Shown here: positions 8,378-16,016 of the stretch, in pieces
Layout of the letters: each line of letters opens with the position of its first letter
Position numbering within the stretch: the first letter of the stretch is position 1
Source: JBCCXL01 sp039191605
GTDB taxonomy: Bacteria > Acidobacteriota > Thermoanaerobaculia > Multivoradales > JAHZIX01
Length of the DNA: 64,000 nt
Assembly (NCBI GenBank): GCA_039191605.1
Contig: JBCCXL010000011.1
Span: forward strand, 150,913 to 214,912
Direction of reading: 5' to 3'
The notes under the pieces: generated by a model
Told to the model about the DNA's origin: nothing
Database searches by the model: none
Seen by the model: only the letters and a program-made list of their open reading frames with translations
Made by a program: the position numbers and the translations under genes

Positions 8378-8998
8378 ATGAGCTCCATCAGCGCAACAAG
8401 GGCCCCAAGAAGAAGCCCAAAACGAGATGCCGTCATCGAGGCCGCGACGGAAGAGTTCCTCGCCCACGGGTTCGCAGGAACCAGCATGGACCGCATCGCT
8501 CAGGCGGCGAACGTCTCCAAACGGACGGTCTACAACCACTTCCCCAGCAAAGACGAGCTATTTCAGGCGATCGTCGAGGAGATCCTTCGGCGATCCGATG
8601 AGATGCCTTTCCATACCTACTCCCCAGAAAGGGCGCTCGAAGACCAGCTGCTGGAGATTGGCAATACCTTCGCCGACACGATCACGGATCGGGATTTCAT
8701 GAAGCTGGCGAAGGTCGTGACCGCTTGCTTCATCCAGCTCCCCGAGTGGGGGCAGACCACGATGAGCGCCTATGCCCGCCTGAGAAAAAGCATGCTTGCC
8801 TTCTTCAAGGCCGGAAAGCGAGACGGGCGCCTGAAGATTGGAGACCCCGAGCGGGCGGCAACCCAATTCTGTGGCTTGATCAAAGAGGCCGTGTTCTGGC
8901 CCGAGGTGATGGCCGGGCAGCAGCCTGCAACCTCCCGGGAAAGAAGAATAGCCGTCGAAGACGCGGTCGCGATCTTCCTCAGCTATTACGCCACCTAA
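8378..8998 (+). CDS. TetR/AcrR-family transcriptional regulator
   Basis: This 206-residue regulator has an N-terminal helix-turn-helix domain (about residues 15-65: AATEEFLAHGFAGTSM, IAQAANVSKRTVYNHFPSKDELF). A C-terminal ligand domain of the AefR-like type follows, containing EDQLLEIGNTFADTI and an LRKSM-like segment. It is transcribed away from the alcohol dehydrogenase operon across a 257-bp AT-rich gap with two matching operators, so it most likely represses that operon and itself until an effector, perhaps the alcohol or aldehyde, binds. GGGAG lies just before the ATG. The effector is unknown. Confidence 0.93.
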   Translation: MSSISATRAPRRSPKRDAVIEAATEEFLAHGFAGTSMDRIAQAANVSKRTVYNHFPSKDELFQAIVEEILRRSDEMPFHTYSPERALEDQLLEIGNTFADTITDRDFMKLAKVVTACFIQLPEWGQTTMSAYARLRKSMLAFFKAGKRDGRLKIGDPERAATQFCGLIKEAVFWPEVMAGQQPATSRERRIAVEDAVAIFLSYYAT

Positions 8999-9062
8999 GC
9001 CCGCCCCACTCCCCCGCTTTCAAGCCCTCGGAATCCACACATGTCCAAACCAACCGCGATTC

Positions 9063-10025
9063 ATGGCGGCAATGGCTAAGCCCAAAAGAGCATTGGTGCT
9101 CAGCGGCGGCGGTGGCCGAGGCGCCTACCAGGCAGGCGTTTGGCGCTTTCTTGAAGAGGTGGGCTGGCTACCCGATGTAGTGACCGGCACCTCTGTCGGG
9201 TCCCTCAACGCGGCTCTGATCGGGATGGGCTGGGACGGCCGACAGCTCGAAGACTTCTGGAAGAGAATCGAGCGAAAGAGCGTCTACCGCTCCTCCCTCT
9301 GGCAACAGCTTCTCGCTTCTTGGCGACTGCGCAGGCCGGGCCGGTCTCCAGCCGGGCTACTGGACCCCACGCCCCTTCGCCGGCTCCTTGAAGAGGTGAT
9401 CGATCTAGAGAGTCTGCGGAGGAGCCAGATCGAAGTCATTACGACGGCGGTCCACGTAGCAACGGCGCGTCTGCGCTACTTTGATAGCTCCCAGATCGGC
9501 ATCGACCATCTGATGGCTTCCTGCGCTATCCCCGTCGTCTTCCCCTGGCAGCTGATCGACGGCGAGCCGCATTGGGACGGGGGTTTGATGGCCAATACTC
9601 CCGTCGGCCCCGCACTCCGAAGTGGGGCCGTGGAAGTTGTCGCGGTTCTTCTCGCTCCACTGGCTGGCACCGCCTCGAAGCTGCCTCGGACTCGGCTCCA
9701 GGCTCTTGAATGGGCGATCGAAATCTCGACTCTCGGCTCAGCGGCAACGGCCGTCGAGCCCTTTATCGGATCCCCCAAGAACCCGCCCCTCAAGCACCAG
9801 AGCCGAGAGCAGATCCACGAGCTCGAAGGGAGGCGGCTAGCCGTCGTGGCGCCGCGAGAGCTACTGGGGTTTCACTCGGTCCTCGGCTTTGACGGCACCA
9901 AGGCTCAGCAGCTAACCCAGATGGGCTACCGCGACGCCCAAGCGCAGCTTTCCAGCTTTTTCGACGGAACCGAACCAGCCAAACCCAATAGGCTGACTCA
10001 TTCGACACGGCCCGACGCTGGCTAG
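9063..10025 (+). CDS. patatin-like phospholipase (RssA/NTE type)
   Basis: This is a predicted serine lipid acyl hydrolase of 320 residues. The glycine-rich oxyanion loop LSGGGGRGAYQAGV (near 13-26), the nucleophile elbow GTSVGS (Ser within GxSxG, near residue 44) and the catalytic Asp in DGGLMANTP (near 170) are all present, so it should be active. No signal peptide is visible, implying a cytoplasmic or membrane-peripheral enzyme. An ATG three codons downstream (9072) is an alternative start. It follows the TetR gene by 64 bp on the same strand, but no functional link is evident. Confidence 0.9.
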   Translation: MAAMAKPKRALVLSGGGGRGAYQAGVWRFLEEVGWLPDVVTGTSVGSLNAALIGMGWDGRQLEDFWKRIERKSVYRSSLWQQLLASWRLRRPGRSPAGLLDPTPLRRLLEEVIDLESLRRSQIEVITTAVHVATARLRYFDSSQIGIDHLMASCAIPVVFPWQLIDGEPHWDGGLMANTPVGPALRSGAVEVVAVLLAPLAGTASKLPRTRLQALEWAIEISTLGSAATAVEPFIGSPKNPPLKHQSREQIHELEGRRLAVVAPRELLGFHSVLGFDGTKAQQLTQMGYRDAQAQLSSFFDGTEPAKPNRLTHSTRPDAG

Positions 10026-10310
10026 CCTACGTAGGCTCCCTATATTCTGAGTACCCTTCGCGCCCTTAGCCCGTTCAACAGTCCTCGAACCTAAAGGTAG
10101 AGCGCCACGCTGGAAATCATGCTGGTATCCAGAGCACTCGCGCATCCAGCGCACTGGCTCGACAGGACTGCGTGCAGGCCGAGCCTTCTCGTACATTGAC
10201 CCAAGCTAATTCCTACAGGCTACAGCGCTTCGCGACGCTCGACTCTCGCTAGCCCGCTCCCTGGGATGATCTCCCAACTCCCCTATGCAATTCCGATGGA
10301 GGACCCCACC

Positions 10311-10658
10311 ATGTCCCCTCTCCGCGTCTTCCTCGCCTTCTCCACCGTCGTCATCTACGCGATCACGGTGCACGCTGTCGTCATCGCCGGGATCAACTGG
10401 CCCGCGGTCTTCTTCCCGGATCTTCTCCCCCTCGACTGGCGTTCTCAATTCAACGCCGATTTCCTGATCCACCTACTCCTGCTAGCGACCTGGATCTGGT
10501 GGCGGGAAGGCTCCAATGCCAAGGGTTTTCTCTTCGGCTTCCTGAGCATCTTCCTCGGCGGGATGTTCGGCTTCCCCTACATCCTCATCGCCACCTTCAA
10601 GGCCGGAGGAGATCCCCGCAAGGTGCTCCTCGGCGTGCACTCTCGGGACTTGGCCTGA
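10311..10658 (+). CDS. small integral membrane protein of unknown function
   Basis: This 115-residue protein has three hydrophobic segments (about residues 5-30, 50-65 and 72-95) with the readable motifs FNADFLIHLLLLATW and GFLSIFLGGMFGFPYI. The ATG at 10311 is chosen because GGAGG lies 8 nt before it; an upstream in-frame ATG at 10266 lacks one. I do not recognise the family. There is a loose resemblance in layout to DUF2834-type membrane proteins, which I would not rely on. It stands alone between the patatin and a convergent sigma factor gene. Confidence 0.7.
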   Translation: MSPLRVFLAFSTVVIYAITVHAVVIAGINWPAVFFPDLLPLDWRSQFNADFLIHLLLLATWIWWREGSNAKGFLFGFLSIFLGGMFGFPYILIATFKAGGDPRKVLLGVHSRDLA

Positions 10659-10742
10659 AGCCCACCCCCTACTCGCGTCGTTTTAGGGCAGGACGCAGAG
10701 CAGATAAAGAAGCGGCGACGGCTAACCGATGCCGGCCGAGAC

Positions 10743-11300
10743 TCAGGGGCGAGTCGAGAAGCCCGAGAGCTGCATCTGACGCTCAAGGGCCTTCAGGCTG
10801 CGGGAGGTGATCTTACTCACGCTGGAGGCCCGGTATCCCATCTTGGTGGCGACCTCAGAGGGCTCGAAACCCTTCTGGTAGCGCAAGCGGATCAGCTCCC
10901 GGTAGCGTTCCGGCAGGCGGGAGATCAGGTTGTTGAGGTCGTGGATGGTCTCCACCCGATGCTGGTGCCCGGCGTTTCCTCCCGCTAGCCACTCCAGGAC
11001 CGGCGTATCTACCGCCTCGTGGAGGCGACGGCGGCGCTCCCGCCAGTAGACCAGGCATTTATTGCGCAAGGTTCCAACCAGCCAGGCGGCCGGATCGCGA
11101 ATCTCATCCCATTGGTAGACGAGGGCCAGCAGCGCCTGCTGCAGCACGTCCTCGCCATCCTCAAAGGGAATTCGGTACTTCGCCAGGACTGCCCGCAGCT
11201 GCGGCTGCATGTCGTCCAGAAAGACGTCGAAGTCGTCTACTGGAGAGTCTTGCGTAGTTTCAGCCGATGCGTCGATTTCCGAGGAATACGAGAACTGCAT
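10743..11300 (-). CDS. ECF-like sigma-70 family factor (copy 1)
   Basis: This protein of about 185 residues has sigma region 2 (DGEDVLQQALLALVYQWDEI, then AAWLVGTLRNKCLVYWRERR) and region 4 (LPERYRELIRLRYQKG, then EVATKMGYRASSVSKI). It should direct RNA polymerase to a special set of promoters. No anti-sigma gene is adjacent. The ATG at 11300 has an AGGAG ribosome site; upstream starts at 11327 or 11330 would add about 10 residues. It shares an unusual layout (FxxxxxxQPQLRxVLxxxxIP opening, YWRxRRRxL) with two further sigma genes within 3 kb, suggesting duplication. Confidence 0.88.
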   Translation of the reverse strand: MQFSYSSEIDASAETTQDSPVDDFDVFLDDMQPQLRAVLAKYRIPFEDGEDVLQQALLALVYQWDEIRDPAAWLVGTLRNKCLVYWRERRRRLHEAVDTPVLEWLAGGNAGHQHRVETIHDLNNLISRLPERYRELIRLRYQKGFEPSEVATKMGYRASSVSKITSRSLKALERQMQLSGFSTRP

Positions 11301-11748
11301 AGCCGGCAACTCCTTCCTGGACACCATCAATCAACAACGCAATCAAGAAGATCTGAGTAGGTTCCTGTTGAGATCGAATCCTGCCCCGAAGCCAGGTTAG
11401 GGAGAAGCGCTCTGCGAAGAGACGCTGCTCAGCAACGGGGACCGAAATGACAAATCTGAGGCTGCTTGAAATCAGCCCGGCAGCGACCTTGCCCTACTGC
11501 GACTGCGCGCTAGATCGAGCTCGACTCCTGACTCGGCAACTGAGGCGCTGAGCGCTCAGCCCCAAACCAGAGGAATCCAGTCTGCGTTGACAACTACCGC
11601 TATTGCATGACTTGGGGCAACGCTTGAGAGCATATTCTTGCCCCTACTCGTTGTCAAACCTGGGTATGCCGAGATCTTAGAAGGTGTTTAGCCTCTCTCT
11701 CACTGCGGCACTGTGATGACTGTACGGTGAATGAGGACCGCAGATCCC
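11301..11748. other. intergenic region between a sigma factor gene and the YHYH gene
   Basis: About 450 bases without a supported gene. It contains a good minus-strand promoter (listed separately) and the perfect 14-bp palindrome GCTGAGCGCTCAGC at 11547-11560, which lies in the presumed leader of the sigma gene and could be an operator or hairpin. Nothing else is recognisable. Confidence 0.5.
11629..11657 (-). promoter_or_regulatory. sigma-70-type promoter reading toward sigma factor copy 1
   Basis: On the minus strand a consensus TTGACA (11657-11652), a 17-nt spacer and TATGCT (11634-11629) form a good housekeeping promoter. It points at the sigma gene whose ATG is at 11300, leaving a leader of about 320 nt that contains the palindrome at 11547-11560. 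Confidence 0.55.
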
Positions 11749-12747
11749 TCAAGGACGCCGACCCGGGCCTCGACGGGGCCGCTGGGGCCGGGCCCGACGC
11801 TCGACGAAGCTGGAGTGAGGGGTTCCGCGATAACAGCGAGGGATCACCGGCCATTCGGCGGTGAGGAAATAGGCGTAGGTCCCCTGGGGAAATTCTGGCG
11901 TCACGGTCCAGCGCCCGTTGCAGCGGTCCAGATCTCCAGCATCCTCCACGTACTCGTAGTCTCGAACGAAGGTTCCGTCATAGGTGCCCCCCGGCTGCCC
12001 TGCCGCCGTTGGCCGAGATCCGCCGCGCAGCCGGAAGCTGCTTCCCAACTGCTGAATCGAGGATTCCTGACCCTCGGGATCCAAATAGCCGTAGAGGGCA
12101 TAAACCGGGAATCCGTCGGCGGCCCACCCCACCAGCGGCGAATGCTGCTGCGAGGAGACTCCAAGGGAGCGAAGAAAGGCCTTCGGAAGACCGTGGTAGT
12201 GATAAGCCCCGGAAGGCTGCACGTGGGCGTAGTTTTCGTCGATCCCCAAGGGGACCGCGCCGGCGAGCGCCTCGTATTGCCAACCGGAGCTGCGATCTCC
12301 GCGCCAGAACTCCGCCGCTCCCGGGTCAAAGGGAACGCCGTTCAAGGCGACTCCCCAGTTGTGGGTCCCTAGCTCGGTGAGAGTCTCCGCCTGTTTCGGA
12401 GCTGCCGGAACCCGCAGCTCATAGCGCTGTGCGGAAATGGAATGTGGATTCCCAGAGTTGGGGAAAGCCCCCACCAGATGATCCGGAATGCCGTTGGCGC
12501 GAATCACCCGCGCGGCCCCCTCCACGGTGATCGTCACCCGGCTCTCCCCCGGCGCCCGACGCTCGGCGCTCTCGAGCTCCAGCTGGCCGCTCTGCTTCAC
12601 CGTATGGACCCGGCGAGGCCCAGGCTGCGCCAGGGCTAGCTCGGCAAAGAACATCAGGCAGAGAGCCGCCCACATCCACTGCATAAATAGAGGCGAGTTC
12701 CCTCGCCGATCTCGGCCTCCTACAGTCTGCAAATCGCTATAGGACAT
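11749..12747 (-). CDS. secreted YHYH-domain protein
   Basis: This protein of about 332 residues contains a YHYH domain: GAYHYHGLP, HSPLVGWAADGFPVYALYGY, then LDRCNGRWTVTPEFP and GTYAYFLTAEWPVIPRCYRG. The hydrophobic run WAALCLMFFAELALAQ looks like a signal peptide, so it is probably exported. The biochemical role of YHYH proteins is not established. I place the start at 12747 because GGAGGA lies 8 nt upstream; a start at 12684 would give a shorter signal peptide but has no good ribosome site. The C-terminal tail is Arg/Pro-rich. It is sandwiched between two sigma-factor genes on the same strand. Confidence 0.85.
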   Translation of the reverse strand: MSYSDLQTVGGRDRRGNSPLFMQWMWAALCLMFFAELALAQPGPRRVHTVKQSGQLELESAERRAPGESRVTITVEGAARVIRANGIPDHLVGAFPNSGNPHSISAQRYELRVPAAPKQAETLTELGTHNWGVALNGVPFDPGAAEFWRGDRSSGWQYEALAGAVPLGIDENYAHVQPSGAYHYHGLPKAFLRSLGVSSQQHSPLVGWAADGFPVYALYGYLDPEGQESSIQQLGSSFRLRGGSRPTAAGQPGGTYDGTFVRDYEYVEDAGDLDRCNGRWTVTPEFPQGTYAYFLTAEWPVIPRCYRGTPHSSFVERRARPQRPRRGPGRRP

Positions 12748-12821
12748 TCCGAGCTTCCTCCAATCAGGGTTCCCCAAATCGAGTCCCCTCCCCACACCCA
12801 GAGCGCCCATGGGATCTAGCG

Positions 12822-13388
12822 CTAATTCGGTGCCGCCGACGAGGTCTCATCGTAGAGCAGTCCAGACTCCACCAATCGACGACCGAGAGCGGCAAAGCAG
12901 CGCTCTACAGGGCCTGGGGCGGCGGTGATGGGGTCGAGATCCTCCGCCAGCGGGAAGAGCACCGTCTCCTGAGGAGGTAGCCCGTCTTCCGAGGCGAGAC
13001 CGTAGCGACGCCGGAAGAGGTCGCGACAGCGCAGCGGAAGCTCATCCAACACCTCATCCAGCTGGAGATGGAAGCTCTTCCGGGCCCTAGGCTGATCTTC
13101 TACGCTGGCCAAGGCTCGAAACAGGGCCGCATCGAGATTCGAGTAGAGCTGACGGCGACGCTCTCGCCAATAGGAGACGCATTGGCGCCGCAGGGTTCGC
13201 AGAATCCACTTGCGCGGCGACTCGATTCGGTCACGCTTATAGATGAAGGTCAAGAAGACATCCTGAAGGATCTCTTCCGCCTTGGCCGGTGGCAGGCTGA
13301 ATCTGCTGAGGACGCGCTGGAGCTGCGGCTGAATTTCGCCTAGCAGCTCTTCCAGGCTGTCGGGACTCTGGTGGGGGCTCACTGTCAC
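12822..13388 (-). CDS. ECF-like sigma-70 family factor (copy 2), degenerate region 4
   Basis: About 188 residues from a GTG at 13388 (GTG 13382 also possible; no clear ribosome site). Region 2 is well kept: LLGEIQPQLQRVLSRFSLP, KAEEILQDVFLTFIYKRD, ILRTLRRQCVSYWRERRRQ. Region 4 starts normally (LDELPLRCRDLFRRRYGL), but the expected helix-turn-helix is replaced by EDGLPPQETVLFPLAEDLD and a proline-containing segment, so -35 recognition may be altered or lost. The same-strand frame extends upstream, but that extension reads like non-coding sequence. The gene ends 75 bp before the YHYH gene and follows sigma copy 3, all on the minus strand. Confidence 0.8.
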   Translation of the reverse strand: MTVSPHQSPDSLEELLGEIQPQLQRVLSRFSLPPAKAEEILQDVFLTFIYKRDRIESPRKWILRTLRRQCVSYWRERRRQLYSNLDAALFRALASVEDQPRARKSFHLQLDEVLDELPLRCRDLFRRRYGLASEDGLPPQETVLFPLAEDLDPITAAPGPVERCFAALGRRLVESGLLYDETSSAAPN

Positions 13389-13622
13389 GCGGCTACCGTA
13401 GGAAAGTATTCGATGCGATAGTGAACCTATCACGACGACCGCATGAATCTCGCCCGGGGGGCAGCCCCCGATGACCCGTAAGGCATTCCTGGAAGCTTCT
13501 CGCTCCGCGGGCTCCGCGGGCTCCGTGGAGCCCCACTGCGATGGCACCGCTCATCGGACGCCCATCGCGGCGCTTTTTTCCGCCATCTTCCGCAGCTCCT
13601 TCGGCGTACCCTAGTTCCAGGC

Positions 13623-14213
13623 TCATTCTTCCTCCGCGGCGGCATCGCCGGCCGCCTCCCGGCGCTGAGTCCTTAGGGCTTCCGCCTGGCGCAGAGCCAT
13701 CGGATGACCTGCTACCAGCAGCTGCTTGGTCAGAGCCGCCAGGCAGCGATTCGTAATCTTGCGAATGCTGGAGCGCTGATAGCCGAGAGCGTCTGCCACT
13801 TCCCGCGGCTTCATTCCCAACACGTAGCGCAGGTGCAGGGCCTTCTGGCAGCGCCCCGGGAGCTTCGCGAGGGCGCGCTCTAAATCCCGCGACATCTCTC
13901 TGCGTTCCTGGGTCAAATGCCCCGGCTGCGCCGCCAGCTCGAGGATGCTGGCATCCACCGTATCGTAGAGCTGGGAGCGTCGACTGCGCCAATACATGAT
14001 GCAGCGATTCTTCAGCGTCGCCAGCAGCCAGGGCTCGGGCTTCTCGATCTGCTCCTGCTTACGCAGCATCGTGAGCACCGTCTGCTGCAGAATGTCGTCA
14101 GAATCCTGCGCCGGAATCCGGTAGCGATAGAGGATGCGCTTCATCCTGGGCTCGAGCTTCTCGAGAAGCTCGGCGATTGTGGACGCGGAGGTGGCGCTGG
14201 GCGAAGAATCCAA
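13623..14213 (-). CDS. ECF-like sigma-70 family factor (copy 3)
   Basis: This 196-residue protein has region 2 (DSDDILQQTVLTMLRKQEQI, PWLLATLKNRCIMYWRSRR) and region 4 (KLPGRCQKALHLRYVLGM, REVADALGYQRSSIRKITNR). The start is TTG with AAAGGA placed 6 nt upstream. The C-terminal 30 residues are an Ala/Glu/Arg-rich tail. It is clearly related to copies 1 and 2. No anti-sigma or membrane sensor gene lies beside any of them, so they must be controlled in another way. Confidence 0.88.
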   Translation of the reverse strand: MDSSPSATSASTIAELLEKLEPRMKRILYRYRIPAQDSDDILQQTVLTMLRKQEQIEKPEPWLLATLKNRCIMYWRSRRSQLYDTVDASILELAAQPGHLTQERREMSRDLERALAKLPGRCQKALHLRYVLGMKPREVADALGYQRSSIRKITNRCLAALTKQLLVAGHPMALRQAEALRTQRREAAGDAAAEEE

Positions 14214-14355
14214 GCTGAATCCTTTGACGAGACGAGGCGACAGCGGGCGGCGGGAAAGCGAGCAAAGGTCGAGGAGCAGGACAGAGCCTACACGGAGGGA
14301 CGAACGCCCGGTCCCCAGGAGGGGACTTCGGCGTACCTTGGCTGAGAGGGGAAAA

Positions 14356-14988
14356 TCAGCGGAAAGGCCCGTCTGGGCGACTCTCCAACATGCCGTAGAA
14401 GAGTGAAGAGAGGGCGTTGAATGTAGAGTCAGCGGCGGCTTCTCGGCGGGTTTCGACGCCCGCCGTCAGCGAGCTCAGCATTCCACCTTCTCGCCTCGTG
14501 CCGGGTACAGCGAGAATTCCGTCGACTCCCTCGGAGCCGTTCAACAGGCGCTCCGGAAGCTGAATCGCGGAGCTCCCCCCCACCGCCTCGCCCACCGAGC
14601 TGAGCACCACCGACCAGCTGCGCACGAAGTGTTGGGGATTGCCGTCGATCTCCACTACTTCCAATCCTTCTTCGCAAGCGACATAGAAGGAGTAGGTCTC
14701 CCCCAGCTCTTCCTTGAGCGCTCTCGCCCGGTGCAGGGCTCGCTGTACGGTGTGCTCCGCGGTCATCGGCAGCACTTCTAGCTCGTCGCTGTGATCCCGG
14801 GGAACCACCGCCAGGGGCACCGCCGGGGATACCCGGTGGCGGAGAAAGCGCAAGAAGCCATGGCGAACGCCGAGCAGCTTGTCGGGCAGCACGGTAGCGG
14901 CCGCTACCTCCAGGCCCGGATGCTCCCGTTCAGCCACCACTCGCTGCGTTTGTAGGGCGAGCCAGAAGTCTCTAGGATGTGTCGTCAT
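14356..14988 (-). CDS. DUF84-family inosine/xanthosine triphosphatase-like protein
   Basis: This 210-residue protein resembles the YjjX/DUF84 NTPase family, which hydrolyses non-canonical purine triphosphates. Recognisable segments are TAEHTVQRALHRARAL, FYVACEEGLEVVEI at the usual GIEGG position, FVRSWSVVLSSVGEAVGG, LPERLL and REGGMLSSLTAGVETRREA, the family's conserved lT-G-x-R ending. The catalytic glutamates are only partly in canonical context, so the activity is inferred. Its ATG (14988) overlaps the ATG of the divergent rRNA/tRNA methyltransferase gene within the sequence CATG. Confidence 0.72.
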   Translation of the reverse strand: MTTHPRDFWLALQTQRVVAEREHPGLEVAAATVLPDKLLGVRHGFLRFLRHRVSPAVPLAVVPRDHSDELEVLPMTAEHTVQRALHRARALKEELGETYSFYVACEEGLEVVEIDGNPQHFVRSWSVVLSSVGEAVGGSSAIQLPERLLNGSEGVDGILAVPGTRREGGMLSSLTAGVETRREAAADSTFNALSSLFYGMLESRPDGPFR

Positions 14989-15796
14989 GCGGATTCAAAG
15001 TCCCAGGAATGAGGCCCTTAAGGATATTCGCCGACTCCGGCGATGTAAAGGTGATCACGCCCTGTTGGAGGGGCCCCACCTCGCGCGGGAGCTGCTCTCT
15101 ACGTCGTTGTCGGTGCGACGGATTTTGGTCTCGCCGCAGTGGAAGGATAGCGAGGAAGGGCGCCACCTGCTACCCGCATTGAGAACCCGTTTGGAGGACT
15201 CCAAGGCTCCCCAGCGACGCATCCTGGAGGTAGAGGCCAAGATCCTGGCCTCGCTGATGGACGCCGACTCACCGAAAGGAGTGCTGATCGAGGCGAACCT
15301 CCCCCGAGGGGACCTCGCTACCCTGCCTCTGCAGGAGCTCGGGATCTACTTTCTCCTCGACGGCGTGCAGGATCCGGGCAACGTCGGCGCCATCGCTCGG
15401 GTCGCGGAGTCGGTGGGCGCCGCCGCCATCGCCCTGGCTCCGGGATGCGCCGACCCGAACCACTCGCGGGCGCTGCGGGCCTCCGCCGGATCCCTGCTCC
15501 GCATCCCCGTCGCTCCACGCACCCCACCGCAGGCCGTGGCCCGACATCTCGCCCCCCTTGCGCCGCGGTGGGTAGCTCTCGCCACCCGCGGCGGAAGACC
15601 GCTGTGGGAATGCCCCCTCGACGACGCTCTCGTGCTGCTGGTGGGAGCCGAAGGACGAGGCTTGTCCCCCGAGGCCCAGGCCCTCGCTACGGTGCAGCTC
15701 ACTATTCCCCTGGCCTCGCCGGTGGAATCCCTCAACGCCGCCGTGGCGGCGGCGGTGGTGGCCTTCGAGGCCGCCCGGCAGCGCCAAGCCCAGTAG
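14987..15796 (+). CDS. TrmH/SpoU-family RNA 2'-O-methyltransferase
   Basis: This 269-residue SPOUT methyltransferase would methylate a ribose in rRNA or tRNA using S-adenosylmethionine. There is an N-terminal substrate-binding domain (KGDHALLEGPHLARELL). The C-terminal knotted domain has motif 1 LLDGVQDPGNVGAIARVAESVG, motif 2 LLVGAEGRGLSPEA and motif 3 IPLASPVESLNAAVAAAVVAFE. The particular target site (RlmB-like or other) cannot be told. The ATG at 14987 overlaps the start codon of the divergent DUF84 gene, so each ribosome-binding region lies within the other gene's coding sequence. Confidence 0.92.
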   Translation: MRIQSPRNEALKDIRRLRRCKGDHALLEGPHLARELLSTSLSVRRILVSPQWKDSEEGRHLLPALRTRLEDSKAPQRRILEVEAKILASLMDADSPKGVLIEANLPRGDLATLPLQELGIYFLLDGVQDPGNVGAIARVAESVGAAAIALAPGCADPNHSRALRASAGSLLRIPVAPRTPPQAVARHLAPLAPRWVALATRGGRPLWECPLDDALVLLVGAEGRGLSPEAQALATVQLTIPLASPVESLNAAVAAAVVAFEAARQRQAQ

Positions 15797-15901
15797 GTCC
15801 AGCCCCGCTAACGCCAGGCCCAACAACCCCTCGAAGCAGGCGATCAATAGAGGGGCCGTGGAGTCGAAGAGCGTGGGGCCGGGATCCGCAGCCGAGACCC
15901 A

Positions 15902-15938
15902 AAGAAAAACCGCCCCGGGAAGCAGCTCCCGAGGCGGT
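15902..15938 (-). terminator. intrinsic terminator for etfBA
   Basis: On the minus strand the stem ACCGCCTCGGGA pairs with TCCCGGGGCGGT across the loop GCTGCT (15938-15909) and is followed by TTTTCTTT. It lies 79 bp after the etfA stop codon. Confidence 0.8.
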
Positions 15939-16016
15939 GATTCCAGTCGCGGCGTCTCAGGCCCCGACAGATCTCAGGCCTCGACGGACCTGATCGTCGA
16001 CCGGCTTGCCGCCGAC

